The notes: generated by a model not told the origin, from the sequence alone. A DNA stretch of 64,000 nucleotides from Tsukamurella spumae (GCF_012396015.1 NZ_JAAXOQ010000003.1:164145-228144); one strand, 5' to 3'. Numbered from the stretch's first letter, positions 18,514-28,388 are shown. Translations and numbers: made by a program.

Positions 18514-18938
18514 CACTCCCCTTCGACGAGCGACCGGTTCCCCACATCGTCGACAACTCCGTGTGGTCGAGGATCCAGATCGGCCAGATCCGCGGCACCG
18601 CCCTGGAATCGTTCACGGTCGGCGGGAACTTCCTCGCGGCATGCGCGCCGCAGCTCCTCGAAGCGCTCTACTCCACACGTTCTCCTCGCGAGTGGGAGTC
18701 CGAATACGCCACGAACTGGGAGTTCCTCGATGTGCTGCACCCCGGCGTCGAAACTCACGCCGTCTCCGTCGAGCTGCAGCGCCGACTCTGGCACTCCGGC
18801 AACGTACGCGCGGCCGGCCCCGTCGACACGATGATCGCGGCGATCGCGATCCGCCACGACGCTGTGGTGGTGCATCGCGACAGCGACTACGAGCGGATCG
18901 CGGAGGTGGCGCCGGAGTTCCGGCAGGTGCGGGTGTAG
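18510..18938 (+). CDS. vapC: VapC-type PIN-domain ribonuclease toxin
   Basis: A 142-residue PIN-domain RNase. The acidic metal-binding residues are in place: Asp in HIVDNSVWSR (about 15), Glu in PQLLEALYS (about 47), Asp in GPVDTMIAAIA (about 110), and Asp in VVHRDSDYERI (about 129). VapC toxins cut tRNAs or rRNA when the antitoxin is lost. The pair lies between the FGE gene and its presumed sulfatase. Confidence 0.87.
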   Translation: MTLPFDERPVPHIVDNSVWSRIQIGQIRGTALESFTVGGNFLAACAPQLLEALYSTRSPREWESEYATNWEFLDVLHPGVETHAVSVELQRRLWHSGNVRAAGPVDTMIAAIAIRHDAVVVHRDSDYERIAEVAPEFRQVRV

Positions 18939-18939
18939 G

Positions 18940-20376
18940 TCAGGCGTTCGCGGCGTCGGTGCGAGCCCGCTCGGCCGACTCGCGGGCGGCCGACTCGCGC
19001 GGGACCAGTTCGCGGCGCTCGCCCTGCGGGCGACGCGAGGGCAGCGGCGTCTCGTCGGCGTCGGGCTCCGCCCGGCCGGCGAAGAACGCGGCCATGAAGG
19101 CCTCGGCGATCGCGGTGCCCTCGGCCTCGGTCGGCAGCACGTCACCGGTCTCCTCGCGCCAGTCGGCGAGGATGCCGGCGAGGCGCCGCGCCACCCACCG
19201 GTAGGACGGCTCATCGACCACGTTGTGCCGCTCGTACGGGTCCACGACCAGGTCGTAGAGCTCACGACGGGGCCGCGGCGCGGCCGTCTCGTACGGGTCG
19301 AGCGAGGCGGCGGACGAGCTGTCCGCGATGTCGAGCGGCAGCAGCAGCGCGGGCCGGTCGGCGTAGTTCTCGATGTAGCTGAACTGCTTGGTGCGCACGG
19401 CGCGGATCGGGTCGTAGGCGTCGTGGTAGGTCTTCTGCGTGAACAGCCCGGCGCGCACCTGCTCACCGGTGGGCTCGAGGAGCTCCGCGGCGTGGGTCTC
19501 GCCGTCCAGGTCCTCGGGCAGGGGCAGGCCGAGGAGGTCGAGGACCGTCGGGGTCAGGTCGACGCCCGAGAACAGGTCGTCGTAGACGCGCGGCGCGAGG
19601 CCGAGGGCACGAGGCGGGCGGGCGATGAAGGCGACGCCGGTGCCCTCGCCGTACAGCGTCGACTTGGCGCGCGGGAAGGCGAGGCCGTGGTCGGTGATGA
19701 ACAGGACCCAGGTGTTCTCAGCCAGGCCCAGCTCGTCGACGGTGTCGAGCAGCCGCCCGACCGCGGCGTCGGCGGCCGTGATACTGCCGTGCAGCCCGGC
19801 GAGGTCCTCGCGGACCTGCGCGGTGTCCGGGAGGAAGCCGGGGACGCCGATCGCGTCGGGGTCGGCCGGCGGGTACTCGTCCGCCGGGTACGGCCGATGC
19901 GTCTCGAAGAAGCCGGCGGTCAGGAAGAAGGGCTCCTCGTGCGCGGCGGCGTCGGCGAGCCACTCCTGCGAGCGCGCGACCACGTAGTCGCACAGCGAGT
20001 CCGAGACGTCGGCGGTGTCGAACCCGAGGCGCGTGGGGTCCGCGCTCTCGTGCTGCATGCCGAACAGCGCGCTGCGGTACCCCGCCTCGCCGAGCAACGA
20101 CGGCAGCGTGCGCACGTGGTCGCGGTACTCGAAGCCGTGGTGCGCCAGCCCGACGAGGCCGTTGCGGTGCGGGTGCAGGCCCGTGAAGAGCGAGCCGCGC
20201 GCGGGTGAGCAGAGTGGCGCCGTCGCGTGCGCGTCGGTGAACCGGATGCCCTCGGCCGCGAGGCGGTCCAGGTTCGGACTGACCACGCCCTGCGCGCCGT
20301 AACAGGTGAGGTGCCGGCCCAGGTCGTGCCAGTGCACCAGGATCACGTTCTTCCGAGATCCGTCGCCCGCCGCCAT
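18940..20376 (-). CDS. Formylglycine-dependent sulfatase (heparan N-sulfatase-like)
   Basis: About 478 residues, type I sulfatase fold. The formylglycine consensus C-x-P-x-R is present as LCSPARGSLFTGLHPHRNGL; the first metal site is HWHDLGRHLTCYG (HD instead of the commoner DD, as in several heparan N-sulfatase-like actinobacterial proteins), and the C-terminal metal ligands lie in FITDHGLAFPR. No signal peptide is seen, so action is probably cytoplasmic. ATG 20376 is preferred over GTGs at 20382/20385. Convergent with vapC (1 bp apart). Client of the FGE at 17325-18236 by inference; substrate unknown, a sulfated trehalose or sugar is a natural guess. Confidence 0.88.
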   Translation of the reverse strand: MAAGDGSRKNVILVHWHDLGRHLTCYGAQGVVSPNLDRLAAEGIRFTDAHATAPLCSPARGSLFTGLHPHRNGLVGLAHHGFEYRDHVRTLPSLLGEAGYRSALFGMQHESADPTRLGFDTADVSDSLCDYVVARSQEWLADAAAHEEPFFLTAGFFETHRPYPADEYPPADPDAIGVPGFLPDTAQVREDLAGLHGSITAADAAVGRLLDTVDELGLAENTWVLFITDHGLAFPRAKSTLYGEGTGVAFIARPPRALGLAPRVYDDLFSGVDLTPTVLDLLGLPLPEDLDGETHAAELLEPTGEQVRAGLFTQKTYHDAYDPIRAVRTKQFSYIENYADRPALLLPLDIADSSSAASLDPYETAAPRPRRELYDLVVDPYERHNVVDEPSYRWVARRLAGILADWREETGDVLPTEAEGTAIAEAFMAAFFAGRAEPDADETPLPSRRPQGERRELVPRESAARESAERARTDAANA

Positions 20377-20464
20377 GTCCACCACACCTCGACATTGCCA
20401 CAGTGCACCGGTGCGCGGCGAGGTTTGCGCTCACAGTGAGCCGAGCCCGCACGTGCCCCGGGGG

Positions 20465-21928
20465 CTACTGCAGGGCGATGTAGCGCGTCTCCAGGTACTC
20501 CTCGATGCCCTCACTGCCGCCCTCGCGACCGAACCCGGAGGCCTTCACGCCGCCGAACGGGCCGGCGGGATCGGAGATGACGCCGCGATTCACGCCGACC
20601 ATCCCGCTGTCGAGACGGTCCGAGAGCCGGAGCGCGCGGTCGAGGTCGCGGGTGAAGACGTACGAGACCAGGCCGTATTCGGTGGCGTTCGCGGCGGTCA
20701 CGGCCTCGTCCTCGTCGGAGAACGGGACGATCGGGGCGACCGGCCCGAACACCTCCTCGGAGAGGATCCGCGCGTCGGCCGGGACGTCGGCCAGCACCGT
20801 CGGCGGGAAGAAGTGCCCCGGCCCCTCGGGCGCGACCCCGCCGAGCCGCAGCGTCGCACCCTTCGCGACCGCGTCCTGCACCAGCTCGGAGACGATGTTC
20901 TGCTGGTCCGCCGAGATGAGCGGGCCGATCGTGACGCCGTCCTGCACGCCGGGGCCGAGGACGTACGCGCCCATCGCCTCGACCAGCTTGTCCGTGAACT
21001 CCCCGATCACGGACTCGTGCACGTGGAACCGGTTCGCCGCGGTGCAGGCCTCGCCACCGTTGCGCAGCTTCGCGAGCACGGCCTGCGCGACCGCGTGATC
21101 CACATCGGCGTCGTCGAACACGACGAAGGGCGCGTTGCCGCCCAGTTCCATGGAGGTGCGCAGCACGCCGGGCGCGGACTGCTCGATGAGCGTGCGGCCC
21201 ACCTCCGTGGACCCGGTGAAGGTGAGCTTGCGCAGGCGGGGGTCGCGCAGCAGCGGCCCGGTCAACGCCGAGGACTTCGACGTGGGCAACACCGAGACCA
21301 CGCCGTCGGGCACGCCCGCGTCCTTGAGCACCTCTGCGAGCAACAGCATCGTGAGCGGGGTGAGCCCGGCGGGCTTGACCAGCATGGTGGCACCCGCGGC
21401 GAGCGCGGGGCCGAGCTTGCGCGTACCCATCGCGAGGGGGAAGTTCCAGGGGGTGATCGCCAGGCACGGCCCGACGGGGGCCTTGCTCACCAGGATCCGG
21501 CCCGTGCCGGCCGGCGCGGGGGTGTAGCGGCCGGCGATCCGCACGGCCTCCTCGGAGAACCAACGGAAGAACTCCGCGCCGTAGCGCACCTCGTTGGCCG
21601 ACTCCGGCAGGGCCTTGCCCATTTCGAGGGTCATCAGCAGCGCGAAGTCGTCCGTCCGGGCGACGAGCCCCGCGTAGGCGGCGCGCAGGATCTCGGCACG
21701 CTCGCGCGCGGGCGCCGCCGCCCACGCCGGCCCCGCAGCGACCGCGGCGTCCAGTGCGGCCGCACCGTCCTCCGCGGTCGCGTCCGCGACCTCGATCAGC
21801 ACCTCCTCCGTGGCGGGGTCGTGCACGGGAAAGGTTGCGCCCGAACTCGAATCGCGGAACGCGCCGTTGACGAAGATCCCCGTGGGGACGCTGTCGAGGA
21901 GGTCACGGATGCGCTGCTCGGTTGCCAT
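20465..21928 (-). CDS. gabD: NAD(P)-dependent succinate-semialdehyde dehydrogenase / aldehyde dehydrogenase
   Basis: 487 residues of the aldehyde dehydrogenase superfamily. Conserved items: [21 protein letters not shown] (substrate/NAD region), FTGSTEVGR, catalytic Glu in [17 protein letters not shown], catalytic Cys in [12 protein letters not shown], and the C-terminal [18 protein letters not shown] PFGGVKASG. It best fits the GabD class that oxidises succinate semialdehyde to succinate, but related aldehydes cannot be excluded. ATG 21928 gives the standard length. Confidence 0.9.
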   Translation of the reverse strand: MATEQRIRDLLDSVPTGIFVNGAFRDSSSGATFPVHDPATEEVLIEVADATAEDGAAALDAAVAAGPAWAAAPARERAEILRAAYAGLVARTDDFALLMTLEMGKALPESANEVRYGAEFFRWFSEEAVRIAGRYTPAPAGTGRILVSKAPVGPCLAITPWNFPLAMGTRKLGPALAAGATMLVKPAGLTPLTMLLLAEVLKDAGVPDGVVSVLPTSKSSALTGPLLRDPRLRKLTFTGSTEVGRTLIEQSAPGVLRTSMELGGNAPFVVFDDADVDHAVAQAVLAKLRNGGEACTAANRFHVHESVIGEFTDKLVEAMGAYVLGPGVQDGVTIGPLISADQQNIVSELVQDAVAKGATLRLGGVAPEGPGHFFPPTVLADVPADARILSEEVFGPVAPIVPFSDEDEAVTAANATEYGLVSYVFTRDLDRALRLSDRLDSGMVGVNRGVISDPAGPFGGVKASGFGREGGSEGIEEYLETRYIALQ

Positions 21929-22040
21929 GACAACCACACTAGTCCCGACGGACGGGTCGCGTGTCCGGGTCTGTGCCGCCTCCCACGAGGTCCGCTCGGA
22001 ACCGCGCGCGGATCCCCTCCCGGACACTAGGCTGGCGCCC

Positions 22041-23699
22041 ATGAGCGACAGCGACATCACCGCGTCCCCCGCTTGGAGCAGCCTCGCCGACCACTTCTCC
22101 GAGCTGTCCGGCGTCCACCTGCGCGAGCTCTTCGCCGCCGATCCGGAGCGCGGCGCCGAGTTCGTCTTCCGGGTGGGCGATCTGTACATCGACTACTCCA
22201 AGCACCGTGTCACCCGCGAGACGCTGGAGCTCCTGGCCGCGCTCGCGGAGGCCGCGGGGGTCACCGCCCGGCGTGACGCGATGTTCGCGGGTGAGCACAT
22301 CAACTCCACCGAGGACCGCGCGGTCCTGCACACGGCCCTGCGCGCACCGTCGAGCCTGGACCTGCACGTCGACGGGCAGGACGTGACCGGCGACGTGCAC
22401 GACGTGCTCGAGAAGATGGGCGCCTTCAGCGACGCGGTCCGGGCCAAGCGCTGGCGCGGCGCGACCGGCGAGCCCATCACCGACGTGGTCAACATCGGCA
22501 TCGGCGGCAGCGATCTCGGGCCCGCGATGGTCTACGGCGCGCTGCGGGCCTACGTGCAGCGCGGCATCACGTGCCACTTCGTCTCGAACGTGGACCCCGC
22601 GGACGTCTCCGCCACCCTCGCGCAGCTCAACCCCGCGACCACGCTCTTCATCGTCGCCTCGAAGACCTTCTCCACCCAGGAGACGCTGACCAACGCGCAC
22701 GCGGCGAAGGCCTGGCTGCTGGACCGGCTCGGCGTCGGCGAGGAGGCAGTCGCGAAGCACTTCGTCGCCGTCTCGACGAACGCCGAGCGGGTTTCGGCCT
22801 TCGGCATCGACACCGCGAACATGTTCGGCTTCTGGGACTGGGTCGGCGGCCGCTACTCCGTGGACTCCGCGATCGGGCTGTCGGTGATGATCGCGGTGGG
22901 CCGGGAGCGGTTCGCCGAATTCCTCGCGGGCTTCCACGCCGTGGACGAGCACTTCCGCACGGCGCCGATCGCGCAGAACGCGCCGATCATGTTGGGGCTC
23001 ATCGGACTCTGGTACTCCGATTTCTTCGGCGCGCAATCGCGCGCGGTGCTCCCCTACGCGCAGGACCTCGCGCGCTTCCCCGCCTACCTGCAGCAGCTGA
23101 CCATGGAGTCGAACGGCAAGTCGGTGCGCATCGACGGCACGCCCGTGCCCGTGGACACCGGCGAGATCTTCTGGGGCGAACCGGGAACCAACGGCCAGCA
23201 CGCCTTCTTCCAGCTCCTGCACCAGGGCACCCGGCTGGTGCCGGCGGACTTCGTCGGCTTCGCCGAGTCGACCGACGACCTGCCCAGCATCGACGGCGTC
23301 GGCACCATGCAGGACCTGCTCATGAGCAATCTGTTCGCCCAGACCAAGGTGCTGGCGTTCGGCAAGACCGCCGCCGAGATCAGTGCGGAGGGAACGTATC
23401 CCGCCGTCGTGCCGCACAAGGTGATGCCCGGGAACCGGCCCACCACCACGATCCTGGCGCCGAAGCTCACCCCGTCCGTCGTGGGCCAGCTCATCGCCCT
23501 CTACGAGCACCAGGTGTTCACCGAGGCCGCCGTCTGGGGCATCAACGCCTTCGACCAGTGGGGCGTCGAGCTCGGGAAGGTCCAGGCCAACGCCCTCCTC
23601 CCCGTCATCGCGTCCGACGGTGCCCCCACCGCCGAGCTCGACTCGTCGACCGACGCCGAGGTGCGCTGGTACCGCGAGGCGCGGGGCCGGAAGGTCTAG
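22041..23699 (+). CDS. pgi: Glucose-6-phosphate isomerase
   Basis: 552 residues, interconverting glucose-6-P and fructose-6-P in glycolysis/gluconeogenesis. [29 protein letters not shown] and the C-terminal signature region [26 protein letters not shown] are all intact. Length equals the bacterial norm. Its stop overlaps by 3 bp the stop of the convergent small secreted-protein gene. Confidence 0.98.
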   Translation: MSDSDITASPAWSSLADHFSELSGVHLRELFAADPERGAEFVFRVGDLYIDYSKHRVTRETLELLAALAEAAGVTARRDAMFAGEHINSTEDRAVLHTALRAPSSLDLHVDGQDVTGDVHDVLEKMGAFSDAVRAKRWRGATGEPITDVVNIGIGGSDLGPAMVYGALRAYVQRGITCHFVSNVDPADVSATLAQLNPATTLFIVASKTFSTQETLTNAHAAKAWLLDRLGVGEEAVAKHFVAVSTNAERVSAFGIDTANMFGFWDWVGGRYSVDSAIGLSVMIAVGRERFAEFLAGFHAVDEHFRTAPIAQNAPIMLGLIGLWYSDFFGAQSRAVLPYAQDLARFPAYLQQLTMESNGKSVRIDGTPVPVDTGEIFWGEPGTNGQHAFFQLLHQGTRLVPADFVGFAESTDDLPSIDGVGTMQDLLMSNLFAQTKVLAFGKTAAEISAEGTYPAVVPHKVMPGNRPTTTILAPKLTPSVVGQLIALYEHQVFTEAAVWGINAFDQWGVELGKVQANALLPVIASDGAPTAELDSSTDAEVRWYREARGRKV

Positions 23700-23926
23700 G
23701 AGTACTTCGGGATCTGCCAGGCGCCGGAATCCGTGCAGGTGAGGACGATGCCGCTGTACCGGTCGAGGGCGAGCTTGCCCCAGGACTGCCCCGCACAGGA
23801 CTCGCCGACCGCGCCGGACGCGTAGTCGTAGTCGTCCGACGGCGCGGCGTTCGCCGGAGCCGCCGCGAGAATCAACGCGGCTCCGACCACCGTCGAGATC
23901 ATTGCGGTCTTGATGAATGTGCGCAT
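23696..23926 (-). CDS. Small secreted protein (76 aa)
   Basis: An N-terminal Sec signal peptide ([20 protein letters not shown], then AAAPANA-A cleavage) leads to about 48 mature residues with two cysteines ([10 protein letters not shown] and LTCTDSG) likely joined in a disulfide. AAAGGTGG before the ATG supports this start over one at 23980. The [15 protein letters not shown] segment resembles short secreted actinobacterial domains of unknown function. Confidence 0.72.
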   Translation of the reverse strand: MRTFIKTAMISTVVGAALILAAAPANAAPSDDYDYASGAVGESCAGQSWGKLALDRYSGIVLTCTDSGAWQIPKYS

Positions 23927-24066
23927 TTCGCACCACCTTTCGTCACTCCTCACGCTAGGAGCAACGATGGTGCCGCACATCCGGGCCGGCCCCTGGGTTC
24001 TGCGGCCACCGGCTCGGGGCTGAGCCCCTACCTCGAACGGGTGAGGCGGCTCAGCGGCCGAGGTTT

Positions 24067-24144
24067 CGGCAGCGCGCTGCCGGTTCTCTCCGACGCGGAC
24101 GGGGTTCGGCAGCGCCCATGAGTTTCAGCAGCGCGCTGCCGAAA
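24067..24144. repeat. Repeated GCAGCGCGCTGC palindromes
   Basis: CGGCAGCGCGCTGCCG (24067-24082) is a perfect 16-bp palindrome; TTTCAGCAGCGCGCTGCC plus GAAA (24123-24144) is a near-perfect 22-bp copy; a half copy GTTCGGCAGCGCC lies between (from 24104). They fill the gap between two leftward genes (23927-24174), with no gene inside. Function unknown: operator cluster or REP-like element. Confidence 0.6.
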
Positions 24145-24174
24145 TCGTGTCCATGGGAGTCCGTGCGGCGCGGG

Positions 24175-24912
24175 TCAGATGAGGCGGCGGGTCAGCTCGT
24201 TCGGGCCGTGGCGCAGCACGGCCCCGAGCGGCGTCCACGGCCACGACGGCACGGCCGCCTCCTTGGGCTCGCGGTCGATGGCCTTGACCAGAGCCTTGAC
24301 GCCGTCGTCGAGCGAGGACTTCATCGAGGTCTTCACACCCTTGTTGATGTCCGTCTCGATGAAGCCCGGCTTGATCACGGTGACCGAGATGTCGCTGCCC
24401 GCGAACTCCGCCTGCAGCCCCTCGCCGATCGCGGTGAGGCCGGCCTTGCTCGCCGAGTACGCGGTCTGCGCCTTGGGCATTCCGCGCTGGCCGGCGATGG
24501 AGCTGATGAGCACGAGATGGCCGCGGCCCTGCGCGCGGAAGAGCTCCAGCACCGCCTCGATCTGGGCGAGCGCACCGGTCAGGTTGGTCTGAATCGTCTC
24601 CAGGTTGGCGTCCGCCCTGCCCGTCCCGAGCGGCGCACCCTTGCCGATGCCGGCGTTGATGACCGCGCGGTCCAGCCCGCCCAGGCGCGCCACGACATCG
24701 GCGATGGCGACGGGCACCGCGTCGAAATCCGTGACATCGAGCCGCCCGATCTCGACGACGCCCGCGCCGGGGCGGGCGCTCAGTTCGGCGCGCAGCGCCT
24801 CGAGCCGGTCGAGGCGCCGCGCGAGGAGAGCTACGTTCTCGCCGCGCTCCGCGTACGTCCGCGCCATGCCTTCGCCGAGACCGGAGCTGGCTCCGGTGAT
24901 GAGGATCCGCAT
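24175..24912 (-). CDS. Short-chain dehydrogenase/reductase
   Basis: 245 residues, classical SDR: cofactor motif ITGASSGLGEGMA (TGxxxGxG, about 5-17), NAG motif VINAGIG (about 88), catalytic Ser in LVLISSIAGQRG and Tyr-x3-Lys in TAYSASKAG, then PGFIETDI. Corresponds in neighbourhood to Rv0945 next to pgi. Substrate unknown. The upstream membrane-protein gene overlaps its start by 82 bp. Confidence 0.93.
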   Translation of the reverse strand: MRILITGASSGLGEGMARTYAERGENVALLARRLDRLEALRAELSARPGAGVVEIGRLDVTDFDAVPVAIADVVARLGGLDRAVINAGIGKGAPLGTGRADANLETIQTNLTGALAQIEAVLELFRAQGRGHLVLISSIAGQRGMPKAQTAYSASKAGLTAIGEGLQAEFAGSDISVTVIKPGFIETDINKGVKTSMKSSLDDGVKALVKAIDREPKEAAVPSWPWTPLGAVLRHGPNELTRRLI

Positions 24913-25547
24913 TCCCCCACAGTAGCGAGCGCATCGTCGGCCCCTCCGGGCGTGTGGCCGCCCCGCGCCAATGCCGGGCCGCCGAGGCCGGTGCGCGCGA
25001 ACAGCTGGATCAGGGGGCCGACGCCCACCGCGTAGAGCAGCGTTCCGACGCCGAGCGTCCCGCCGAGCAGGAAGCCCACGATCACCACGATCACCTCCAT
25101 CGACGTGCGCACCACCCGCACCGAGCCGCCGGTGCGGGCCACGAGCCCCGTCATCAAGCCGTCCCGCGGGCCGGGTCCCATGCCGGCCCCGATGTAGAGG
25201 ACGGTCGCGAAGGCGTTGAGGACGATGCCGCCGAGCATCATCGGGATCGCGACGACCAGCGCGGGGTCTTCCGGGAACAGCGGTGCCATGGTGTCGAAGG
25301 CGACGCCGATCACGATCACGTTGGCGACGGTGCCGAACCCCGGCTTCTGCCGGATGGGTATCCACAGCAGCAGCACCAGCGCGCCCACGATGATCGAGAC
25401 CACGCCCACCGACAGGCCCATCTTCTCCGCGAGCCCCTGGTGCAGCACGTCCCACGGCATGTTGCCGAGTCCGGCGCGCAGGATCGCGACCATGGCCGTG
25501 CCGTACAGCCACAGGCCCACGAACAGCTTGATCAGTCGAATCGTCAT
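24831..25547 (-). CDS. YczE/YyaS/YitT-like membrane protein
   Basis: 238 residues with about five or six TM helices; TIRLIKLFVGLWLYGTAMV and AGLGNMPWDVLHQGLAEK are the family signature, and GMGPGPRDGLMTGL a second conserved loop. Function is unknown; family members often sit beside MocR regulators, as here (divergent gene at 25609). ATG 25547 is preferred since homologues start MTxRL; longer starts up to 25685 would cross the regulator gene. The C-terminal tail overlaps the SDR gene. Confidence 0.85.
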   Translation of the reverse strand: MTIRLIKLFVGLWLYGTAMVAILRAGLGNMPWDVLHQGLAEKMGLSVGVVSIIVGALVLLLWIPIRQKPGFGTVANVIVIGVAFDTMAPLFPEDPALVVAIPMMLGGIVLNAFATVLYIGAGMGPGPRDGLMTGLVARTGGSVRVVRTSMEVIVVIVGFLLGGTLGVGTLLYAVGVGPLIQLFARTGLGGPALARGGHTPGGADDALATVGECGSSSPEPAPVSAKAWRGRTRSAART

Positions 25548-25586
25548 GACACCCACAATGGCGGCAAGTGGCATGGCAATCCATAG

Positions 25587-25625
25587 CCAGTTCTGAGACA
25601 CTGGACCGATGTTCCCCTCAACTGG
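25587..25625. promoter_or_regulatory. ACTGG boxes, candidate MocR operator
   Basis: CCAGT (25587-25591) and ACTGG (25600-25604) make an inverted repeat, and a further ACTGG follows at 25621-25625, 21 bp from the previous one. Direct-plus-inverted half sites of this kind are usual for MocR regulators; the match is by eye. Confidence 0.4.
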
Positions 25626-27078
25626 CACCGTCGGTGCGGCCGCCCTCGCCCGCCAGCTCGGCTCCTGGAAGCCCGACGGTGGCACGGGCCCGGCGCGTCG
25701 CGCGCCGCGTCCGGCCTACCTGGCCCTCGCCGAGGCCCTGCGCCTGCTCGTGCTCGACGGTCGGGTCCCCGTCGGGACCGCGCTGCCGAGCGAGCGCGCG
25801 CTCGCGGCCCACCTCGAGGTCAGCAGGACGACGGTGACCGCGGCCTATGCCGAGCTCCGGGACAGCGGGCATCTGCAGTCCCGGCAGGGCGCGCGGAGCG
25901 TGCTCACGCTGCCCCACGCGGTACCGGCCGAGCCCGCCGACACCGGCCCGGAGGCCGACCTGATCCGGCTGAACATCGCGGCGCCGTCGGCGCCCGACCA
26001 GATCGTGCACGACGGCTACCGGCACGCCCTCGAATGCGCGCCGCCGTATCTCGCCGGCATCGGCCTGTACCCGGGAGGTGTTCGGGCGCTGCGGGAGTCG
26101 ATCGCGCAGCGGTACCGCGACCGCGGCCTGCCGACGACCGAGGACCAGGTGCTGGTCACCTCCGGCGCCCAGCACGCACTGCGGATCGTGCTCGACACGC
26201 TCGTGCACCCGGGCGACCGCGTGCTCGTCGAACAGCCCACCCACCACGGCACCATCCTGGCCCTGCGCCGGCACAACGCGCGGCCCGTCGCCGTGGGGCT
26301 GCACCCCGAACACGGCTGGGACCTCGATCAGGTGGAAGCCGTGGTGAAGCAACAGAATCCGCGGATCATCTTCACCATTCCCGACTTCCACAATCCGACG
26401 GGCCTGCTCCTCGACGAGGCCGGGCGGCGGCGACTCGGGGAGATCTCCGCGCGATACCGCGTGCCCGTCGTCGTCGACGAGACGATGGCCGAGCTGGCCC
26501 TCGACGCGCCCGCTCCCCCGCCCGTCGCGGCCTTCGCGCCGCGCGGCGCCCGGATCATCACGATCGGCTCCGCGAGCAAGACGATCTGGGCGGGCCTGCG
26601 CGTGGGCTGGATCCGCACGGAGAACTCGCCCGACGCGCTCACCGCCGCCCGGCACGACATGGACCTCGCCGGCGCCGTCTTCGAGCAACTCGCCGCCGGC
26701 TACGCCCTCGACCACCTCGCCGACTTCCTGCCCGGGCGGCTGGACGCCCTGCGCGCCGGTCGCGCGGTCGCCCTCGATGCGGTCACCGAGCACCTTCCGG
26801 GGGCCACCGTCTCGCCCGGAGTCGGCGGCCTGTGCCTGTGGGTGACACTGCCCCGGCCGGTCGGCACCGCCACCGCGGCCGCCGCCGCGGGGCTCGGGGT
26901 GCGCATCGCCGCCGGCTCCGCCTTCGGGGTCGACGGTGTCCTCGAGCGCAACATCCGCATCCCCTACTCGCTGCCCCCCGACCAGCTCCGCCGGGCGATC
27001 GAGCTGGTGGGCGCGGCGTACCGTCGGGCCACCGGCGGGGCGTCCGTGCCGGACCTCGAGCGCCAGCTCGTAGTGTGA
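25609..27078 (+). CDS. MocR-type PLP-dependent transcriptional regulator
   Basis: 489 residues: a GntR winged helix (about 35-105, ALPSERALAAHLEVSRTTVTAAYAEL) joined to a fold-type I aminotransferase domain (about 125-480). The PLP lysine lies in GSASKTIWAGLRVGWIR, the conserved Asp/Asn/Tyr-binding items in TIPDFHNPTG and VDETMAEL. Such proteins sense amino compounds or PLP. Divergent from the YczE-like gene, which is the likely target, as in the YczR/YczE pairs described in actinobacteria and Brevibacillus. Confidence 0.92.
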   Translation: MFPSTGTVGAAALARQLGSWKPDGGTGPARRAPRPAYLALAEALRLLVLDGRVPVGTALPSERALAAHLEVSRTTVTAAYAELRDSGHLQSRQGARSVLTLPHAVPAEPADTGPEADLIRLNIAAPSAPDQIVHDGYRHALECAPPYLAGIGLYPGGVRALRESIAQRYRDRGLPTTEDQVLVTSGAQHALRIVLDTLVHPGDRVLVEQPTHHGTILALRRHNARPVAVGLHPEHGWDLDQVEAVVKQQNPRIIFTIPDFHNPTGLLLDEAGRRRLGEISARYRVPVVVDETMAELALDAPAPPPVAAFAPRGARIITIGSASKTIWAGLRVGWIRTENSPDALTAARHDMDLAGAVFEQLAAGYALDHLADFLPGRLDALRAGRAVALDAVTEHLPGATVSPGVGGLCLWVTLPRPVGTATAAAAAGLGVRIAAGSAFGVDGVLERNIRIPYSLPPDQLRRAIELVGAAYRRATGGASVPDLERQLVV

Positions 27079-27133
27079 CGGTCCGAAAGGCACCTTCGCG
27101 AAGTAGAACACCGCGAACCGATACATTGTTCAC

Positions 27134-27631
27134 GTGAACGTCGATCCGTCCGGCTCTGCCGATCCGCCCCTTGACCGGCGCTCGGCCATGCCGTTCATCG
27201 CGGCGGCCACACTCGCTTCGAGCGCCCTGATCGGAGCTGCGGGATGGGTCTGGCTCGCCACCCCCGACGGCCGGTGGGTGACGACGACACTTCTCCTTGG
27301 CGCGTTCGCCGCATGCGCCGCACTCTGCGTCGTCGAGCACCGGCTTCTCAGCACGACGATCGACGAGATGCCCGTCTACTACGTCCCCGACAACGGATTA
27401 CAAATCCCGTTCATCGATTCGTACACACCAGCCCGGGCCACGGCGAGCTTCATCGTGGGACTCGTCCTCGACGTGATGATCGTGACCGGCCTCGCGGTTC
27501 GCCACGATGGGCCGACCCCGATCGAGTTGGTCGCCTTCGTCGCATACGTCTCGGTGTCCGGCGCCTACGCTTGGCGAACCGTGCGCCTAGTGACGGCACG
27601 GGCCTCGGAAGACACCCCTCGCGCGCAGTGA
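27134..27631 (+). CDS. Hypothetical membrane protein, four TM segments
   Basis: 165 residues with hydrophobic segments around 19-37, 50-68, 108-125 and 136-152; no family recognised. The GTG at 27134 lies inside a perfect palindrome GTTCACGTGAAC (27128-27139) and would be leaderless-like; ATG 27188 is the alternative. Codon use is lower in GC than its neighbours in places (ATTCATCGATTCG region). Confidence 0.6.
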   Translation: MNVDPSGSADPPLDRRSAMPFIAAATLASSALIGAAGWVWLATPDGRWVTTTLLLGAFAACAALCVVEHRLLSTTIDEMPVYYVPDNGLQIPFIDSYTPARATASFIVGLVLDVMIVTGLAVRHDGPTPIELVAFVAYVSVSGAYAWRTVRLVTARASEDTPRAQ

Positions 27632-27726
27632 CTTCCGCCACAATCCGCATTCCTCGGAATCACCGGGACCGCGGTCCGGTTGAACACCACCGGAACCGAT
27701 GACCGCCGCTGGAAGGGACACCAGAC

Positions 27727-28347
27727 ATGGGACATAACAACACCGCACGTGACCTGGGGCTTCTGGCCCTGCGTACCGCCGTCGGCGGAGCACTCGCCTA
27801 CCACGGCGCACAGAAGCTGTTCGGCGTGTTCGGTGGACACGGACTGGACGCCACCGGCCAGGGGTTCGAATCGATGGGTTTCGCCCCCGGCAAGCCGAAC
27901 GCCGCGCTCGCGGGCGCGGGTGAGCTGGCCGGCGCCGCGCTCGCACTGGGCGCCGCGACGCCGCTGGCCGCCGCGGGTGGCGTCGGCGCGATGCTCGTCG
28001 CCGCCGAGGCGCACCGTCCCAACGGCTTCGCCGCGCAGGGTGGCGGCAACGAGTACCCGATCACCCTCGGTGTCGCGGCCGCCGCGCTGGCCCTCACCGG
28101 CCCCGGCAAGTACTCCGTCGACCACCTGCTGGGCGACCGCCTGAACAAGCCCTGGCTGACGGCGCTCGCGCTCGGCGGCGCCGTCGCGGGCGGCGCGGTC
28201 ACCATCGCACGCCGCAATGCCGCACTGGCGCAGGCCGAGACCGTGTCCCAGGCCATCGAGGACGAGGCCGCCGAGGGCGACTTCCTGCTCGGCGATTACG
28301 ACCCGGAGACGGGCGAGAACGACGGCGCGGACAAGCTCATCAAGTAG
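27727..28347 (+). CDS. DoxX family membrane protein
   Basis: 206 residues; DoxX domain with helices containing LLALRTAVGGALAYHGAQKLFGVFGG and GAGELAGAALALG, then a cytoplasmic acidic tail (EAAEGDFLLGDYDPETGEND). In mycobacteria DoxX forms an integral membrane complex with SseA and SodA for oxidative-stress defence, but no partner is nearby. AAGGGA precedes the ATG. Confidence 0.88.
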   Translation: MGHNNTARDLGLLALRTAVGGALAYHGAQKLFGVFGGHGLDATGQGFESMGFAPGKPNAALAGAGELAGAALALGAATPLAAAGGVGAMLVAAEAHRPNGFAAQGGGNEYPITLGVAAAALALTGPGKYSVDHLLGDRLNKPWLTALALGGAVAGGAVTIARRNAALAQAETVSQAIEDEAAEGDFLLGDYDPETGENDGADKLIK

Positions 28348-28388
28348 TCCCCGCCGCCGCGGCACTCACCGGCCGCGAGAAGACGAAC

